DNA of 64,000 nt from Chryseobacterium vaccae (GCF_009602705.1 NZ_VSWH01000001.1:3782001-3846000), one strand, 5' to 3'; counted from the first letter of the stretch, positions 34,138 through 42,833 are shown. A program made the numbers and translations. Notes: a model not told the origin generated them from the letters alone.

Positions 34138-35673
34138 TTAAGGCATTTTGAATCCTTTGGTATAGATTCTTCCATAGTCGTCTACAAATTTCACCTGTAC
34201 ATTCCCCTGATACTTATCCAGGATTTTTTCTATATCCTTTTGTGAATTGACCGGTTTTCCGTTGATCTCTATGATGATATAATTATCTACGATACCTATT
34301 TTGGCCATTTCACCGCCTTCTGCTACAGCTTTGGCAACTACACCGCTGTTCAGTCCGTATTCTGTTTTAAATCTTTCGGTAAGCGGATCAAACTCAGCAC
34401 CAATCTTTTCAGTTACGCTAAGGTCTGCTTTTGTTCTGGTGGAAGTTCCTCCTTTCTGATCTCTTAGAGTAACACTGGTCGTAGCTTCTTTACCATTTCT
34501 TGAATAAGTTACCACAACTTTATCACCAGGACGCTTGCTTCCGATTGACATTGAAAGATCGGCAAAATCTGTGATGGCATAAGTGTCTATTTTAGTAATG
34601 ATATCTCCTTTTTTCAGACCGGCATCTTCTGCTCCGCTATTCTCCCCAAATCCTAAAACATATATTCCGGATCCTACCTTCAGAGTGGTTTTATTTTGCT
34701 TGTTATAAGCTGCAACTTGCTGATCATTCGATAGGTCTAATGATGAAACGCCTAAGAATCCTCTCTGTACAATTCCGAATTTCTTGATGTCCTCAACAAT
34801 CTTTCTTGCCAGATTAGCTGGAACTGCAAATCCATATCCCTGATAATACCCTGTTGTAGACTGAATGGCAGAGTTGATCCCGATAAGGTCTCCAGCTACA
34901 TTTACCAAAGCTCCTCCTGAGTTACCCGGGTTGATTGCGGCATCAGTTTGAATAAAGCTTTCAATAGGATTGGCTGCTTTCCCCTGGCTTCCCAGAATTC
35001 CGATTCCTCTTCCTTTTGCTGAAACAATCCCTGCAGTCACGGTAGAGTTAAGCCCAAGCGGGTTTCCTACAGCAAGTACCCATTGTCCTACCTCAATATT
35101 GTCTGAATTGGCAAAATTAAGATAAGGAAGTCCTTTTTCTTCAATTTTTAGTAAAGAAATATCTGTATTAGGGTCTGTCCCTACAAGTGTGGCGATGTAT
35201 GATTTTTTGTTGCTTAATACAACTTCCAGTTTATTGGCACCTGCTACAACGTGATTGTTCGAAATGATGTATCCGTCGGGAGAAATAATCACCCCTGAAC
35301 CCATTCCTGAAGGCATATTGTCCGGAGCCTGCTGCTGCCTTTGTTTCTGCTGGCCTCTACCTCCACCTCCAAAAGGATCTCCGAAGAAGAAATCAAACAG
35401 GTCCTGCTCAGAAGCTCTGCTGCTCGTTCTGCTCTGATAATTTTTGATCGTTACCACAGCCGGAACCGTAGTCTTGGCTGCTTTTACAAAATCATCACCC
35501 ACAGCTCCCGTATTCATTCCTACAAATGATGCAGTAGGTGCTGCTGTTGTGAAAAAGGACTGGTCGCCGTTGTTATTATGCTGTCCAAAATATTGTATTG
35601 TCCCAACGGTAGTAGCTCCAGAGACAACTCCCACTACTGCAAATGGTAATAGTTTTTTTAAAGTACTCTTCAT
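34138..35673 (-). CDS. Periplasmic serine protease, HtrA/DegP (Do) family
   Basis: The enzyme is an envelope quality-control protease. An N-terminal membrane/signal segment (about 8-24) is followed by the trypsin-like domain with the full triad: His141 (SNNHVVAG), Asp171 (PNTDISLL) and Ser252 (NPGNSGGAL). The LA loop is rich in Gly/Gln/Arg (FGGGGRGQQKQRQQQAPDN). Two PDZ domains follow (about 310-400, with GAEDAGLKKGDIITKIDTY, and 425-508, with NYIIIEINGKPVNSQKDIEK). A TAAATTTG element lies 47 bases upstream. Length (511) is normal for the group. Confidence 0.94.
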   Translation of the reverse strand: MKSTLKKLLPFAVVGVVSGATTVGTIQYFGQHNNNGDQSFFTTAAPTASFVGMNTGAVGDDFVKAAKTTVPAVVTIKNYQSRTSSRASEQDLFDFFFGDPFGGGGRGQQKQRQQQAPDNMPSGMGSGVIISPDGYIISNNHVVAGANKLEVVLSNKKSYIATLVGTDPNTDISLLKIEEKGLPYLNFANSDNIEVGQWVLAVGNPLGLNSTVTAGIVSAKGRGIGILGSQGKAANPIESFIQTDAAINPGNSGGALVNVAGDLIGINSAIQSTTGYYQGYGFAVPANLARKIVEDIKKFGIVQRGFLGVSSLDLSNDQQVAAYNKQNKTTLKVGSGIYVLGFGENSGAEDAGLKKGDIITKIDTYAITDFADLSMSIGSKRPGDKVVVTYSRNGKEATTSVTLRDQKGGTSTRTKADLSVTEKIGAEFDPLTERFKTEYGLNSGVVAKAVAEGGEMAKIGIVDNYIIIEINGKPVNSQKDIEKILDKYQGNVQVKFVDDYGRIYTKGFKMP

Positions 35674-35719
35674 TGTATATCTTTCTTTTTTTATGTATTA
35701 ATTTCTGTTTTATTGTAAG

Positions 35720-35727
35720 CAAATTTA
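35720..35727 (-). promoter_or_regulatory. -7 element of the htrA gene
   Basis: Minus-strand TAAATTTG; a TTG lies 16 bases further upstream. Confidence 0.55.
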
Positions 35728-35968
35728 ATGCTAAATAAGTATGCAATTAATGCTAAGTGTTTCAATTTTAACTAAAATTTAACGGCTATTGTGTGATTTT
35801 ATATATTATGTCATAATTGCAGCCGCTCCAATTAACAAAACTTAAAAATTTATTAAAGATAAAGTGGACGATATGTCCTGTACAAGGTACGATGTAAAAA
35901 TATAATGACAAAATGATCCTCTGTAAAAGGCTGCTTGTTCCTCCATCATTACTTTACCGGAAAATGAT

Positions 35969-35976
35969 TATCTTTG
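35969..35976 (+). promoter_or_regulatory. -7 element of trhO
   Basis: TATCTTTG, 35 bases before the ATG. Confidence 0.55.
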
Positions 35977-36010
35977 CAAAAATATTTTTCTCACTTAAAA
36001 CGTTTATAGC

Positions 36011-37366
36011 ATGCAACTGTATAACACCTTAAGCGCAGAAGAAAGAGCTCAACTTATTGATGAAGCCGGTAAAGACCGTCTTACTTTGTCTTTCTATGCG
36101 TATGCCAAAATTGAAGACCCAAAAAAATTTCGCGACGAATTATTTATAGCCTGGAATGCCCTTGATGCACTCGGCCGTATTTATGTTGCTCACGAAGGAA
36201 TTAATGCTCAGATGAGTGTTCCCGCGGATCAGTTTGAGGCTTTTCGCAATACGCTGGAATTTTATGATTTTATGAAAGGAATTCGTCTGAATGTAGCCGT
36301 TGATCAGGACAATTACTCTTTTTTAAAATTAACGATAAAAGTTCGGAACAAAATTGTTGCAGACGGTTTGAATGACGATACTTTTGATGTTACCAATAAA
36401 GGAATTCACTTAAAAGCAAAGGAGTTCAATGATCTGCTTGAAGATCCTAATACGATTGTAGTAGATTTCAGAAATCATTACGAAAGCGAGGTAGGTCATT
36501 TTGAAGGCGCTATTACTCCCGATGTTGAAAACTTCAGAGAAAGCTTACCAATCATCAATGATCAGTTACAGGATTATAAAGAAGATAAAAACCTATTGAT
36601 GTACTGTACAGGCGGGATCCGTTGTGAAAAAGCCAGTGCCTACTTCAAACATCAGGGCTTTAAAAATGTATATCAGCTGGAAGGCGGAATTATCGAGTAT
36701 ACCCGCCAGATTAAAGAAGAAGGTATAAAAAGTAAATTCATCGGAAAGAATTTTGTATTTGACCACCGGTTAGGAGAAAGGATTACAGACGATATTATTT
36801 CACAGTGCCACCAATGTGGTAAGCCTTGTGATAATCATACCAATTGTGCCAATGATGCCTGCCATTTATTATTTATCCAATGTGATGAATGTAAAGCAGC
36901 CATGGAAAACTGCTGTTCTACAGAATGTTTAGAAACCATACATCTGCCTTTAGAAGAGCAGCTGAAATTAAGAAAAGGACTGCAGGTTGGGAATAAAGTG
37001 TTCAGAAAAGGGAAATCAGATGCTTTGAAGTTTAAAAATTCTGGAGACTTACCAACAAAACCTCTGGCAAAAGCTGAAACAAAGAATATCCGCCAGAAAA
37101 TTGCTGTTAAAAAAACTTTAATCGGCAAGGCAGAACACTATTATTCAAAATCAAAAATCGCCCAGTTTTTACTTGAAAACAGTGAACTTTCAGTAGGGGA
37201 TAAAGTATTGATTTCAGGACCAACGACTGGTGAACAGGAAGTTGTCATTACAGAAATGTATGTGCAGGGAGGACCTTGTAAGACTGCGAAACCAGGAGAT
37301 CAGATCACTTTTGAACTTCCGTTCAGAGTTCGTCTGTCTGATAAATTATATAAGATTTTATCCTAA
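36011..37366 (+). CDS. trhO: tRNA uridine hydroxylase TrhO with extra C-terminal domain
   Basis: TrhO (YceA) uses O2 to make 5-hydroxyuridine at tRNA position 34. The N-terminal acylphosphatase-like domain (1-115) and the rhodanese domain (about 125-230) are clear, with the active loop MYCTGGIRCEKA (Cys199, Cys205). A Cys/His-rich segment follows (about 258-312: CHQCGKPCDNHTNC, CDECKAAMENCCSTEC). The last 100 residues are not in E. coli TrhO (about 350 residues). They read KAEHYYSKSKIAQFLLENSE, then VGDKVLISGPTTGEQEVVIT, and resemble the C-terminal beta-barrel of U32 peptidase-family proteins such as TrhP, which makes the same modification by another route. Confidence 0.9.
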   Translation: MQLYNTLSAEERAQLIDEAGKDRLTLSFYAYAKIEDPKKFRDELFIAWNALDALGRIYVAHEGINAQMSVPADQFEAFRNTLEFYDFMKGIRLNVAVDQDNYSFLKLTIKVRNKIVADGLNDDTFDVTNKGIHLKAKEFNDLLEDPNTIVVDFRNHYESEVGHFEGAITPDVENFRESLPIINDQLQDYKEDKNLLMYCTGGIRCEKASAYFKHQGFKNVYQLEGGIIEYTRQIKEEGIKSKFIGKNFVFDHRLGERITDDIISQCHQCGKPCDNHTNCANDACHLLFIQCDECKAAMENCCSTECLETIHLPLEEQLKLRKGLQVGNKVFRKGKSDALKFKNSGDLPTKPLAKAETKNIRQKIAVKKTLIGKAEHYYSKSKIAQFLLENSELSVGDKVLISGPTTGEQEVVITEMYVQGGPCKTAKPGDQITFELPFRVRLSDKLYKILS

Positions 37367-37463
37367 AGACCCTCATTATGTCCGGAATTATTTCTTTGGT
37401 TCAAAGATATAGACGGTAATAAGATATTGGTCCGTGATTAATGAATGATTATTTGATGTCATT

Positions 37464-38039
37464 ATGCAAAAATCTGAACTAAGAAAAAAATACATGCAAA
37501 AAAGAAAAGCCTTGTCTTCCGATGAGGCTTTCGTGTTATCAGAAAATATATTCAGCAGATTTTTAGATTATTTCAATCCGAAGGACGGTCAGAAAATACA
37601 TATTTTCATTCCTATTGAGAAGTTTAATGAGATTAATACACAAATCTTCATTACTTATTTTTTTGAACAAAATATCAGGGTTTATGTGCCTAAAATTGTT
37701 GAAGATAAACTTATTGCTATTGAGATTTTTGAAGATTCAGCCTTTGAAACCAATAACTGGGGAGTTTCAGAGCCTGTTTCTAATGAAGATTCGGGAGAAA
37801 CTAATTTTGATTTTGTGGTTACGCCTTTACTGTATTGTGATCCTAATGGAAACAGAATTGGGTACGGAAAGGGATTTTATGACAGCCTTTTTCAAAATAT
37901 TTCGCACAATGCAAAAAAAATCGGGGTCAATTACTTTAACCCCGACGAATATGTGGATGATATCTGGGAAAATGATATCCCTTTAGACTATTTGGTGACG
38001 CCTGAAGAAGTACTGTCTTTCTTCAGCGGGGCAGAGTAG
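37464..38039 (+). CDS. 5-formyltetrahydrofolate cyclo-ligase
   Basis: The enzyme converts 5-formyl-THF to 5,10-methenyl-THF with ATP. The 191-residue protein begins with the basic helix KSELRKKYMQKRKALSSDEA, has the central substrate-site stretch FVVTPLLYCDPNGNR and the ATP/Mg motif RIGYGKGFYD near residue 136. Its last 52 coding bases overlap, in convergent orientation, the 3' end of the minus-strand lipoprotein gene. Confidence 0.92.
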   Translation: MQKSELRKKYMQKRKALSSDEAFVLSENIFSRFLDYFNPKDGQKIHIFIPIEKFNEINTQIFITYFFEQNIRVYVPKIVEDKLIAIEIFEDSAFETNNWGVSEPVSNEDSGETNFDFVVTPLLYCDPNGNRIGYGKGFYDSLFQNISHNAKKIGVNYFNPDEYVDDIWENDIPLDYLVTPEEVLSFFSGAE

Positions 38040-38575
38040 AAATCCAGGAAATAGAATTTAAACTCTTTCTGCATTTTAGACGGAGTTAATAACAGAATAT
38101 ACTGGGCATTTTTTTCAAAAGTTCCTAATGATTTCTTTTTGTCATCGAAATATTCCACATTGAATCTGGCATAATCTAAGGTGTCTTTTTTATAAAACTC
38201 TTTATAAACATTCAGGTTATTTACTTTTATCGATTTTACTTTCAGACTATCTAATTCTCTGAACAGTTTTTTAAATGTCAAAGAATCCGGCTTGTGAAAA
38301 TAGCTTTCCATCTGGGAGTAAATGGCGGTGTCTATTTCCGTATTTCTGTTTCCGGTCAGATAAAGAGTGGAGAGGTCAAGAAGTTCCTGTACTTTTTGCT
38401 GAGTAATGGAGTTGATGATCTGCATACTGTCTATCTGTACAGCAGGGTAGCTTTTAGTATTGTTGCTGTTTCTTAATTTATCAAGATCGCTGACTGATTC
38501 TGTTTTTTTGTTATTGCAGGCAGCCAATGCAATAATAAGTACTGCTAGAAGTAAAAAGTTATTTATTTTTTTCAT
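37988..38575 (-). CDS. Hypothetical lipoprotein, convergently overlapping the cyclo-ligase gene
   Basis: The function is unknown. ATG 38575 is preferred over the upstream in-frame ATG 38587 because it gives a compact lipoprotein signal (MKKINNFLLL to ALAAC). That start overlaps the upstream gene's stop by 17 bases, so translation is likely coupled. The mature part is helical and charged (YSQMESYFHKPDSLTFKKLF) with a C-terminal strand region (DYARFNVEYFDDKKKSLGTF). The 3' end runs 52 bases into the opposite-strand cyclo-ligase gene. Confidence 0.75.
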   Translation of the reverse strand: MKKINNFLLLAVLIIALAACNNKKTESVSDLDKLRNSNNTKSYPAVQIDSMQIINSITQQKVQELLDLSTLYLTGNRNTEIDTAIYSQMESYFHKPDSLTFKKLFRELDSLKVKSIKVNNLNVYKEFYKKDTLDYARFNVEYFDDKKKSLGTFEKNAQYILLLTPSKMQKEFKFYFLDFYSAPLKKDSTSSGVTK

Positions 38576-39725
38576 CTGTGGATGCAATTTTAAATTTGAT
38601 AGATATTATTTTTCCTTTTTTATCCTTAATCATTTCTATAAGATTCAGGTTTTTTAAAGAAGTAGTAGGAGTGGTTACCAACGTGATATACTTTTGTTTG
38701 TCAAGTCTTTCAATCCCGTAAATATTATTATCATAAATCTGATAAATGACCGCGGTATTGCTGATCAGGTTTTCCAGCTGGCTTCTTTTCTGTTTAAGCA
38801 GTTCCGGGTTTCCTTTGGCATCTTTTACCGAGAAATAATAAGCCGCCATTTTATAATCATCCGGTTTCAGCTCTATACGCTCTTCTTCCGGAGCATTTTC
38901 CAGGCTTCTGGTTACAGTAAGTGGCTCATACAGGGGAGAGGTGATTACCATTTTCAGGTTTTTATCCTTTGTGGAATAATAAAAGCACTCATTAGGTTTT
39001 ATTTTATACAGGATGGGAGATTCATTGTCTTTCATCACCATAATATTAAGAGTATTGATCGCAGAAGTTCCCCTGTCCTTATCTACAAAACAATATTTAT
39101 AGGTTTTGGAAAAAATTTCATCTTTAAAACCAAGAAGTCCTGTAATCGTAATTAAAACTGAAGAGATAATAGCCCAAACATGTTTTTTAAAGAAATTTTT
39201 CTTTGGTAATGCTTGTGTTGTTTCAGTATTTTCAGTTGTTGATACTTTTTGATTAACTGGTTGATTTTCAGTATTGTGTTTTTGTAAATCAGTGTTTTCC
39301 TGAGGTTTGCTTTCTGTTTTTTGAGGCTGAATTTCAGTTTTTGGAAGTTCCGGAGCATTTGTAACTGTTTTTTCCAGTTCATTGATTTCTTCTTCCTCAG
39401 TTTCTTCATTTTCCTGAAGCAATTCACCGGCAAAAAGATGCTGTTTTTTGAACTCGTACCATGAATCATATCCCGCATAAATACTCAGTAAATTGAGCAT
39501 ATCAATTCTCGGTAATTTGGTTACAGGTGAGTTTTTGAAATAAGTGTAAAATGACTTCTCACTGATGTTGCCTTTCGCTTTTTTGCGCAGGTCTTCCTGG
39601 AAATAGATAATGTCAATCCCCTTCCATTTTGAAATATCATCATGGGAAGGAGTGTATTCTTTTAAATATTGTGCCTGAACGTCCTTTTTAAGCTGTTCAA
39701 AATGCAATAGATCTAAATCTGTCAA
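38559..39725 (-). CDS. Single-pass membrane protein with N-terminal cytoplasmic domain, function unknown
   Basis: The 388-residue protein has three parts. Residues 1-100 form a helical cytoplasmic domain (YTPSHDDISKWKGIDIIYFQ, then EDLRKKAKGNISEKSFYTYF, and LNLLSIYAGYDSWYEFKKQ) resembling N-terminal domains of Bacteroidota sensor-like proteins. A Glu/Thr/Gln/Lys-rich linker (105-180) leads to one membrane helix (about 188-206, HVWAIISSVLITITGLLGF). The C-terminal half is periplasmic by the positive-inside rule and contains strands and a KQKRSQLENLISNTAVIYQI stretch. An anti-sigma or signal-transfer role is possible but unsupported. The lipoprotein gene overlaps its end. Confidence 0.65.
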   Translation of the reverse strand: MTDLDLLHFEQLKKDVQAQYLKEYTPSHDDISKWKGIDIIYFQEDLRKKAKGNISEKSFYTYFKNSPVTKLPRIDMLNLLSIYAGYDSWYEFKKQHLFAGELLQENEETEEEEINELEKTVTNAPELPKTEIQPQKTESKPQENTDLQKHNTENQPVNQKVSTTENTETTQALPKKNFFKKHVWAIISSVLITITGLLGFKDEIFSKTYKYCFVDKDRGTSAINTLNIMVMKDNESPILYKIKPNECFYYSTKDKNLKMVITSPLYEPLTVTRSLENAPEEERIELKPDDYKMAAYYFSVKDAKGNPELLKQKRSQLENLISNTAVIYQIYDNNIYGIERLDKQKYITLVTTPTTSLKNLNLIEMIKDKKGKIISIKFKIASTDEKNK

Positions 39726-39785
39726 TTTTTTGTTTAATAATTAATTTGTTGATTATCAGTTATGTTTTTTTGTAAAACTATTTTA

Positions 39786-39793
39786 CAAAGGTA
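39786..39793 (-). promoter_or_regulatory. -7 element of the 38559-39725 gene
   Basis: Minus-strand TACCTTTG, mirror image of the element at 39832-39839. Together they form a 10-bp inverted repeat (ACAAAGGTAT...ATACCTTTGT). Confidence 0.55.
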
Positions 39794-39831
39794 TTACAAT
39801 TATTTTTCATAAACAACTTTTCTATCTGCTA

Positions 39832-39839
39832 TACCTTTG
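39832..39839 (+). promoter_or_regulatory. -7 element of the Ala-rich lipoprotein gene
   Basis: TACCTTTG, 69 bases before the ATG at 39909, implying a leader of about 60 bases. Confidence 0.6.
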
Positions 39840-39908
39840 TCTTGTTCAAATAACAGAACAGAAGAAAATTTTATAAAACAATATTAACAAAATTAAATTT
39901 AATTTATT

Positions 39909-40250
39909 ATGAAAAAGTCATTATTCGTAGCTGCTATCGCTGCAATCTCTCTAGTTGCTTGTAAAAAAACTGAAGCTACTGCTACTGAAGGAACAACTGA
40001 TTCTTCTGCAGCTGCTACTACTGATTCAGCTGCTAACGTAACTGATTCAGCTGCTAAAGTAATCGATTCAGCTGCTACTGCTGGTGTTGAAGCTACTAAA
40101 GATGCTGCTGCTGCTACAACTGCTGCTGGTGCTGATGCTGCTAAAGCTGACGCTAAAGGAGCTGCTGATGCTGCTAAAGGAGCTGCTGCTGATGCTAAAG
40201 GAGCTGCTGATGCTGCTAAAGATGCTACAAAAGAAGCTGCTAAGAAATAA
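39909..40250 (+). CDS. Ala/Asp/Lys-rich repetitive lipoprotein
   Basis: The first 18 residues are a lipoprotein signal (MKKSLFVAAIAAISLVAC). The mature 95 residues contain almost only A, T, D, K, S, E, V and G in an 11-like helical pattern (DAAKGAAADAKGAADAAKD), which suggests a long amphipathic helix or a LEA-like disordered chain. Its Ala codons are almost all GCT, a bias typical of highly expressed genes. It is followed by a good terminator. The role is unknown; an abundant envelope or stress-protective lipoprotein is a reasonable guess. Confidence 0.85.
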   Translation: MKKSLFVAAIAAISLVACKKTEATATEGTTDSSAAATTDSAANVTDSAAKVIDSAATAGVEATKDAAAATTAAGADAAKADAKGAADAAKGAAADAKGAADAAKDATKEAAKK

Positions 40251-40277
40251 TTTTAGCTTAAGCTTAAATAATAAAAG

Positions 40278-40307
40278 AACCGTTTCACCCAGTGAGACGG
40301 TTTTTTT
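40278..40307 (+). terminator. Terminator after the Ala-rich lipoprotein gene
   Basis: AACCGTTTCAC pairs with GTGAGACGGTT (one mismatch) around CCA, then seven Ts. Confidence 0.88.
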
Positions 40308-40437
40308 ATGCTTTGTTGTTATTTATCTTTGTTTAACAGTGTGGCTAAAAAATAATTTCTTTTAAGTTTTACGCCTGATGTATTGTTATGGGGAAATTCT
40401 TAAAAGAAGCAGCCAGTTTTTATTCCTCAGGCTGATA

Positions 40438-40473
40438 CAACTTCTTCCACCATCCATCTTCCTTCCTTTCTGA
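40438..40473 (+). repeat. Pyrimidine-rich dispersed motif, copy 3
   Basis: Contains AACTTCTTCC and CCATCTTCCTTCCTTTCT, sharing the CCATCTTCC end with the copy at 10361-10396. Confidence 0.45.
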
Positions 40474-40476
40474 AAT

Positions 40477-41244
40477 TTATCCTTTCTTCTGTCTTAAAGA
40501 TTCATAACACGTTATGGCTACGGCATTGCTCAGGTTCAAAGAATCGATGCTTCCTGCCATTGGAATCAGGGTGTTTTTTCCTTTTCCGATCCAGAAATCA
40601 CTTAATCCGGAATGTTCAGTGCCAAATAATACAGCAGAACGTTGCGTGAAATCTCTTTTATAAAGATCTTCAGCGGTTTCATCCATAAGAGTAGTGTAGA
40701 TATTGAAGCTGTTTTTCTTAAGAAATTCAAGAGTTTCCTCATTTTCAGCCTGGTAAACTTCCATTCCGAAAAGACAGCCTACGCTGGATCTGATGACATT
40801 TGGGTTGTAAAAATCGGTTTTTCCGTCTGCTACAATCAATGCATCAATACCGAAAGCTTCACAGCTTCTTAAAATAGCCCCTAGGTTTCCCGGTTTCTCT
40901 ACACCTTCCACGATAATAATCGTAGCATTTTCTTTCGGACTAAATGAAGATAAAAGGGTTTCTTTCGCCATATAAATTCCTATGATTCCCTCAGAAGTTC
41001 CTCTGTAAGCTATTTTTTCATATACTTTTTCACTGACGTAATGAATTTTCGCATCAGGAAGTTTTCCTTTAAAGATATTTTCACAGATGAAAAACTCTAC
41101 AGGTTCAAAACTGTAGGTTAATGCCCTTTCATTTTCCTGCTTTCCTTCTACAACAAAAACTTTTGATTTTTTACGGAAACGGTTGTCAGCTAAGAGTTTA
41201 GTGACATTTTTTATTTTATCGTTCTGAAAGCTTTCTATCAACAT
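40477..41244 (-). CDS. TrmH/SpoU-family RNA 2'-O-methyltransferase
   Basis: The enzyme transfers methyl from SAM to a ribose 2'-OH in rRNA or tRNA. It has an N-terminal substrate-binding domain (1-90, with LADNRFRKKSKVFVVEGKQE) and a C-terminal knotted SPOUT domain. All three SPOUT motifs are visible: VEGVEKPGNLGAILRSCEAF, VLFGTEHSGLSDFW and IPMAGSIDSLNLSNAVAITCYE. The exact target nucleotide cannot be read from sequence. The pyrimidine-rich repeat lies just past the stop. Confidence 0.92.
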   Translation of the reverse strand: MLIESFQNDKIKNVTKLLADNRFRKKSKVFVVEGKQENERALTYSFEPVEFFICENIFKGKLPDAKIHYVSEKVYEKIAYRGTSEGIIGIYMAKETLLSSFSPKENATIIIVEGVEKPGNLGAILRSCEAFGIDALIVADGKTDFYNPNVIRSSVGCLFGMEVYQAENEETLEFLKKNSFNIYTTLMDETAEDLYKRDFTQRSAVLFGTEHSGLSDFWIGKGKNTLIPMAGSIDSLNLSNAVAITCYESLRQKKG

Positions 41245-41321
41245 TCCGCAAAATTATGCAAAATTTATGATTGATGCAGGCTAGCTTTATAAAAAGAATC
41301 TTTCAGGCTCAATTATGGTTT

Positions 41322-42833
41322 TTATAATTGTGGGTTATCTGTTTCTACAATATTACCGTTATCAATAAGGCTTGGCGGAAGGTCTTTTTTATTTTTAATC
41401 CCCAATGATTTCAATTTCTGGGTCTGGATGATCAGATTGTCATTGCCGGTGTGAAGCTGCTTGTAAGCATCATTATAGACATTTTTGGCCTGATCGAGGT
41501 TTCTCCCCACCTTTTCGAGGTTTTCCACAAAACCTACAAACTTATCATAAAGTTTGGCCCCTCGTTCAGCAATTTCCAATGAGTTTTTGTTCTGATATTC
41601 ACGTTTCCAGAGATCTGCAATAAGTTTCAGAGAAGTAATCAGATTGCTTGGATTTAGCAATAAGATCCTTTTTTCATAAGCATAGTTCCAAAGATTTTGA
41701 TCGGCCTGCATGGCTGCAATATAAGCAGGTTCACTTGGGATGAACATCATAACAAAGTCCAGAGACTTTCCGTAATCATCATAAGCTTTCTGGCTCAGCT
41801 GCGTAATATGGTTTTTAATGGAAGCGAGGTGCTGGCTCAGTTTGATGTTGTACACATCCGGATCACTCTCGTCAACAAGATCTGTGAAAGCGGTCAGAGA
41901 TACTTTGGAGTCAATGATTACATTTCTTTCGTCGGGATATTTTACAACAGCATCAGGACGCATTTTTTTTCCGGAAAACTCAGAAAAGAGAGCATTATTG
42001 TCTTCATCGCGCAGCTCATGTTCCAGAAAATATTCCCTTCCTTTCACCAACCCTGATTTTTCAAGAATACTTTCCAGAATCATTTCACCCCAATTCCCTT
42101 GGGTTTTGCTTTCACCTTTCAAAGCACGGGTTAATTTTTTGGCATCATCAGAGATCTGCTGGTTAAGTTCTGCAAGCTCTTTTACTTTTTCAGCCAGAGA
42201 AAAACGTTCTTTATTTTCTTTTTCATAGGCTTCATTAACTTTGTTCTTTAAATCCGCTATTTTTTCCTGAAAAGGTTCAAGAATGTTTTTTAGGTTATTT
42301 TGATTAAGTGTTGTAAATTTTTCTGTCTTTTCTTCTAAAATCTTATTGGCCAGATTTTCAAACTGTAGTTTAGATTCTTCCTGAATTTTTATAATCTCTT
42401 CCTTTTGGGTTTCCAATGATTGCTGAAGGCCTTCATTTTTGGCTGTAAGCTCTGCATTTTTAGCAAAAATGTCCTGCTTTTCAATGGCCAGTGTTTCTAT
42501 ATGAGATGTTTGCCTGATGTTAAGCTGTTTTAGTTCCAGAAATTGGGTATTTAGTGAAGTATGTTCTGCGGAGAGTCTGGCAAATTCATTTTTAAGGTCA
42601 TTCAGCAGATCCTGGTTGAGCAGATGCTGTTCTTTTTCTTTAGCATTTTCTTCGTTCAGTTCCTTGATCTTCTGAAGAGCATTAGTAAAATCAGCAGTGC
42701 TTTTAATATATAAATTATTTAGCTCGTCATAGGAAGTTCTGGAAACCGATGATGATTTCAAAACAAAATATAAAATCAAGGCACCCAGCAGGCCGCCGGT
42801 AATACATCCGATAATTAAATAGGTCATCTCCAT
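41322..42833 (-). CDS. rmuC: DNA recombination protein RmuC
   Basis: RmuC limits inversion events at short inverted repeats and has a nuclease-like fold. The N-terminal membrane helix (about 4-25) is followed by a long coiled coil (about 30-190, rich in E/K/L/Q). The RmuC domain proper (about 205-470) contains LTRALKGESKTQGNWGEMIL, then KMRPDAVVKYPDERNVIIDS with the conserved D...D/K core, and FIPSEPAYIAAM. The 503-residue length is typical. It is transcribed away from the two-component system. Confidence 0.94.
   Translation of the reverse strand: MEMTYLIIGCITGGLLGALILYFVLKSSSVSRTSYDELNNLYIKSTADFTNALQKIKELNEENAKEKEQHLLNQDLLNDLKNEFARLSAEHTSLNTQFLELKQLNIRQTSHIETLAIEKQDIFAKNAELTAKNEGLQQSLETQKEEIIKIQEESKLQFENLANKILEEKTEKFTTLNQNNLKNILEPFQEKIADLKNKVNEAYEKENKERFSLAEKVKELAELNQQISDDAKKLTRALKGESKTQGNWGEMILESILEKSGLVKGREYFLEHELRDEDNNALFSEFSGKKMRPDAVVKYPDERNVIIDSKVSLTAFTDLVDESDPDVYNIKLSQHLASIKNHITQLSQKAYDDYGKSLDFVMMFIPSEPAYIAAMQADQNLWNYAYEKRILLLNPSNLITSLKLIADLWKREYQNKNSLEIAERGAKLYDKFVGFVENLEKVGRNLDQAKNVYNDAYKQLHTGNDNLIIQTQKLKSLGIKNKKDLPPSLIDNGNIVETDNPQL

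Larger units (their letters stand above)
35674..36010. other. Divergent intergenic region between htrA and trhO
   Basis: 337 bases. It holds the htrA promoter element (minus-strand TAAATTTG, 35727-35720) and the trhO element (TATCTTTG, 35969-35976). No gene, and no conserved structure recognised. Confidence 0.6.

Noticed and set aside
39152..39478. 108-residue Lys-rich frame inside 38559-39725
   Set aside because: It is a shadow in another frame of the polar linker region.
40084..40365. Leu-rich frame overlapping the Ala-rich lipoprotein
   Set aside because: It is a frame-shift shadow of the GCT-rich repeat.
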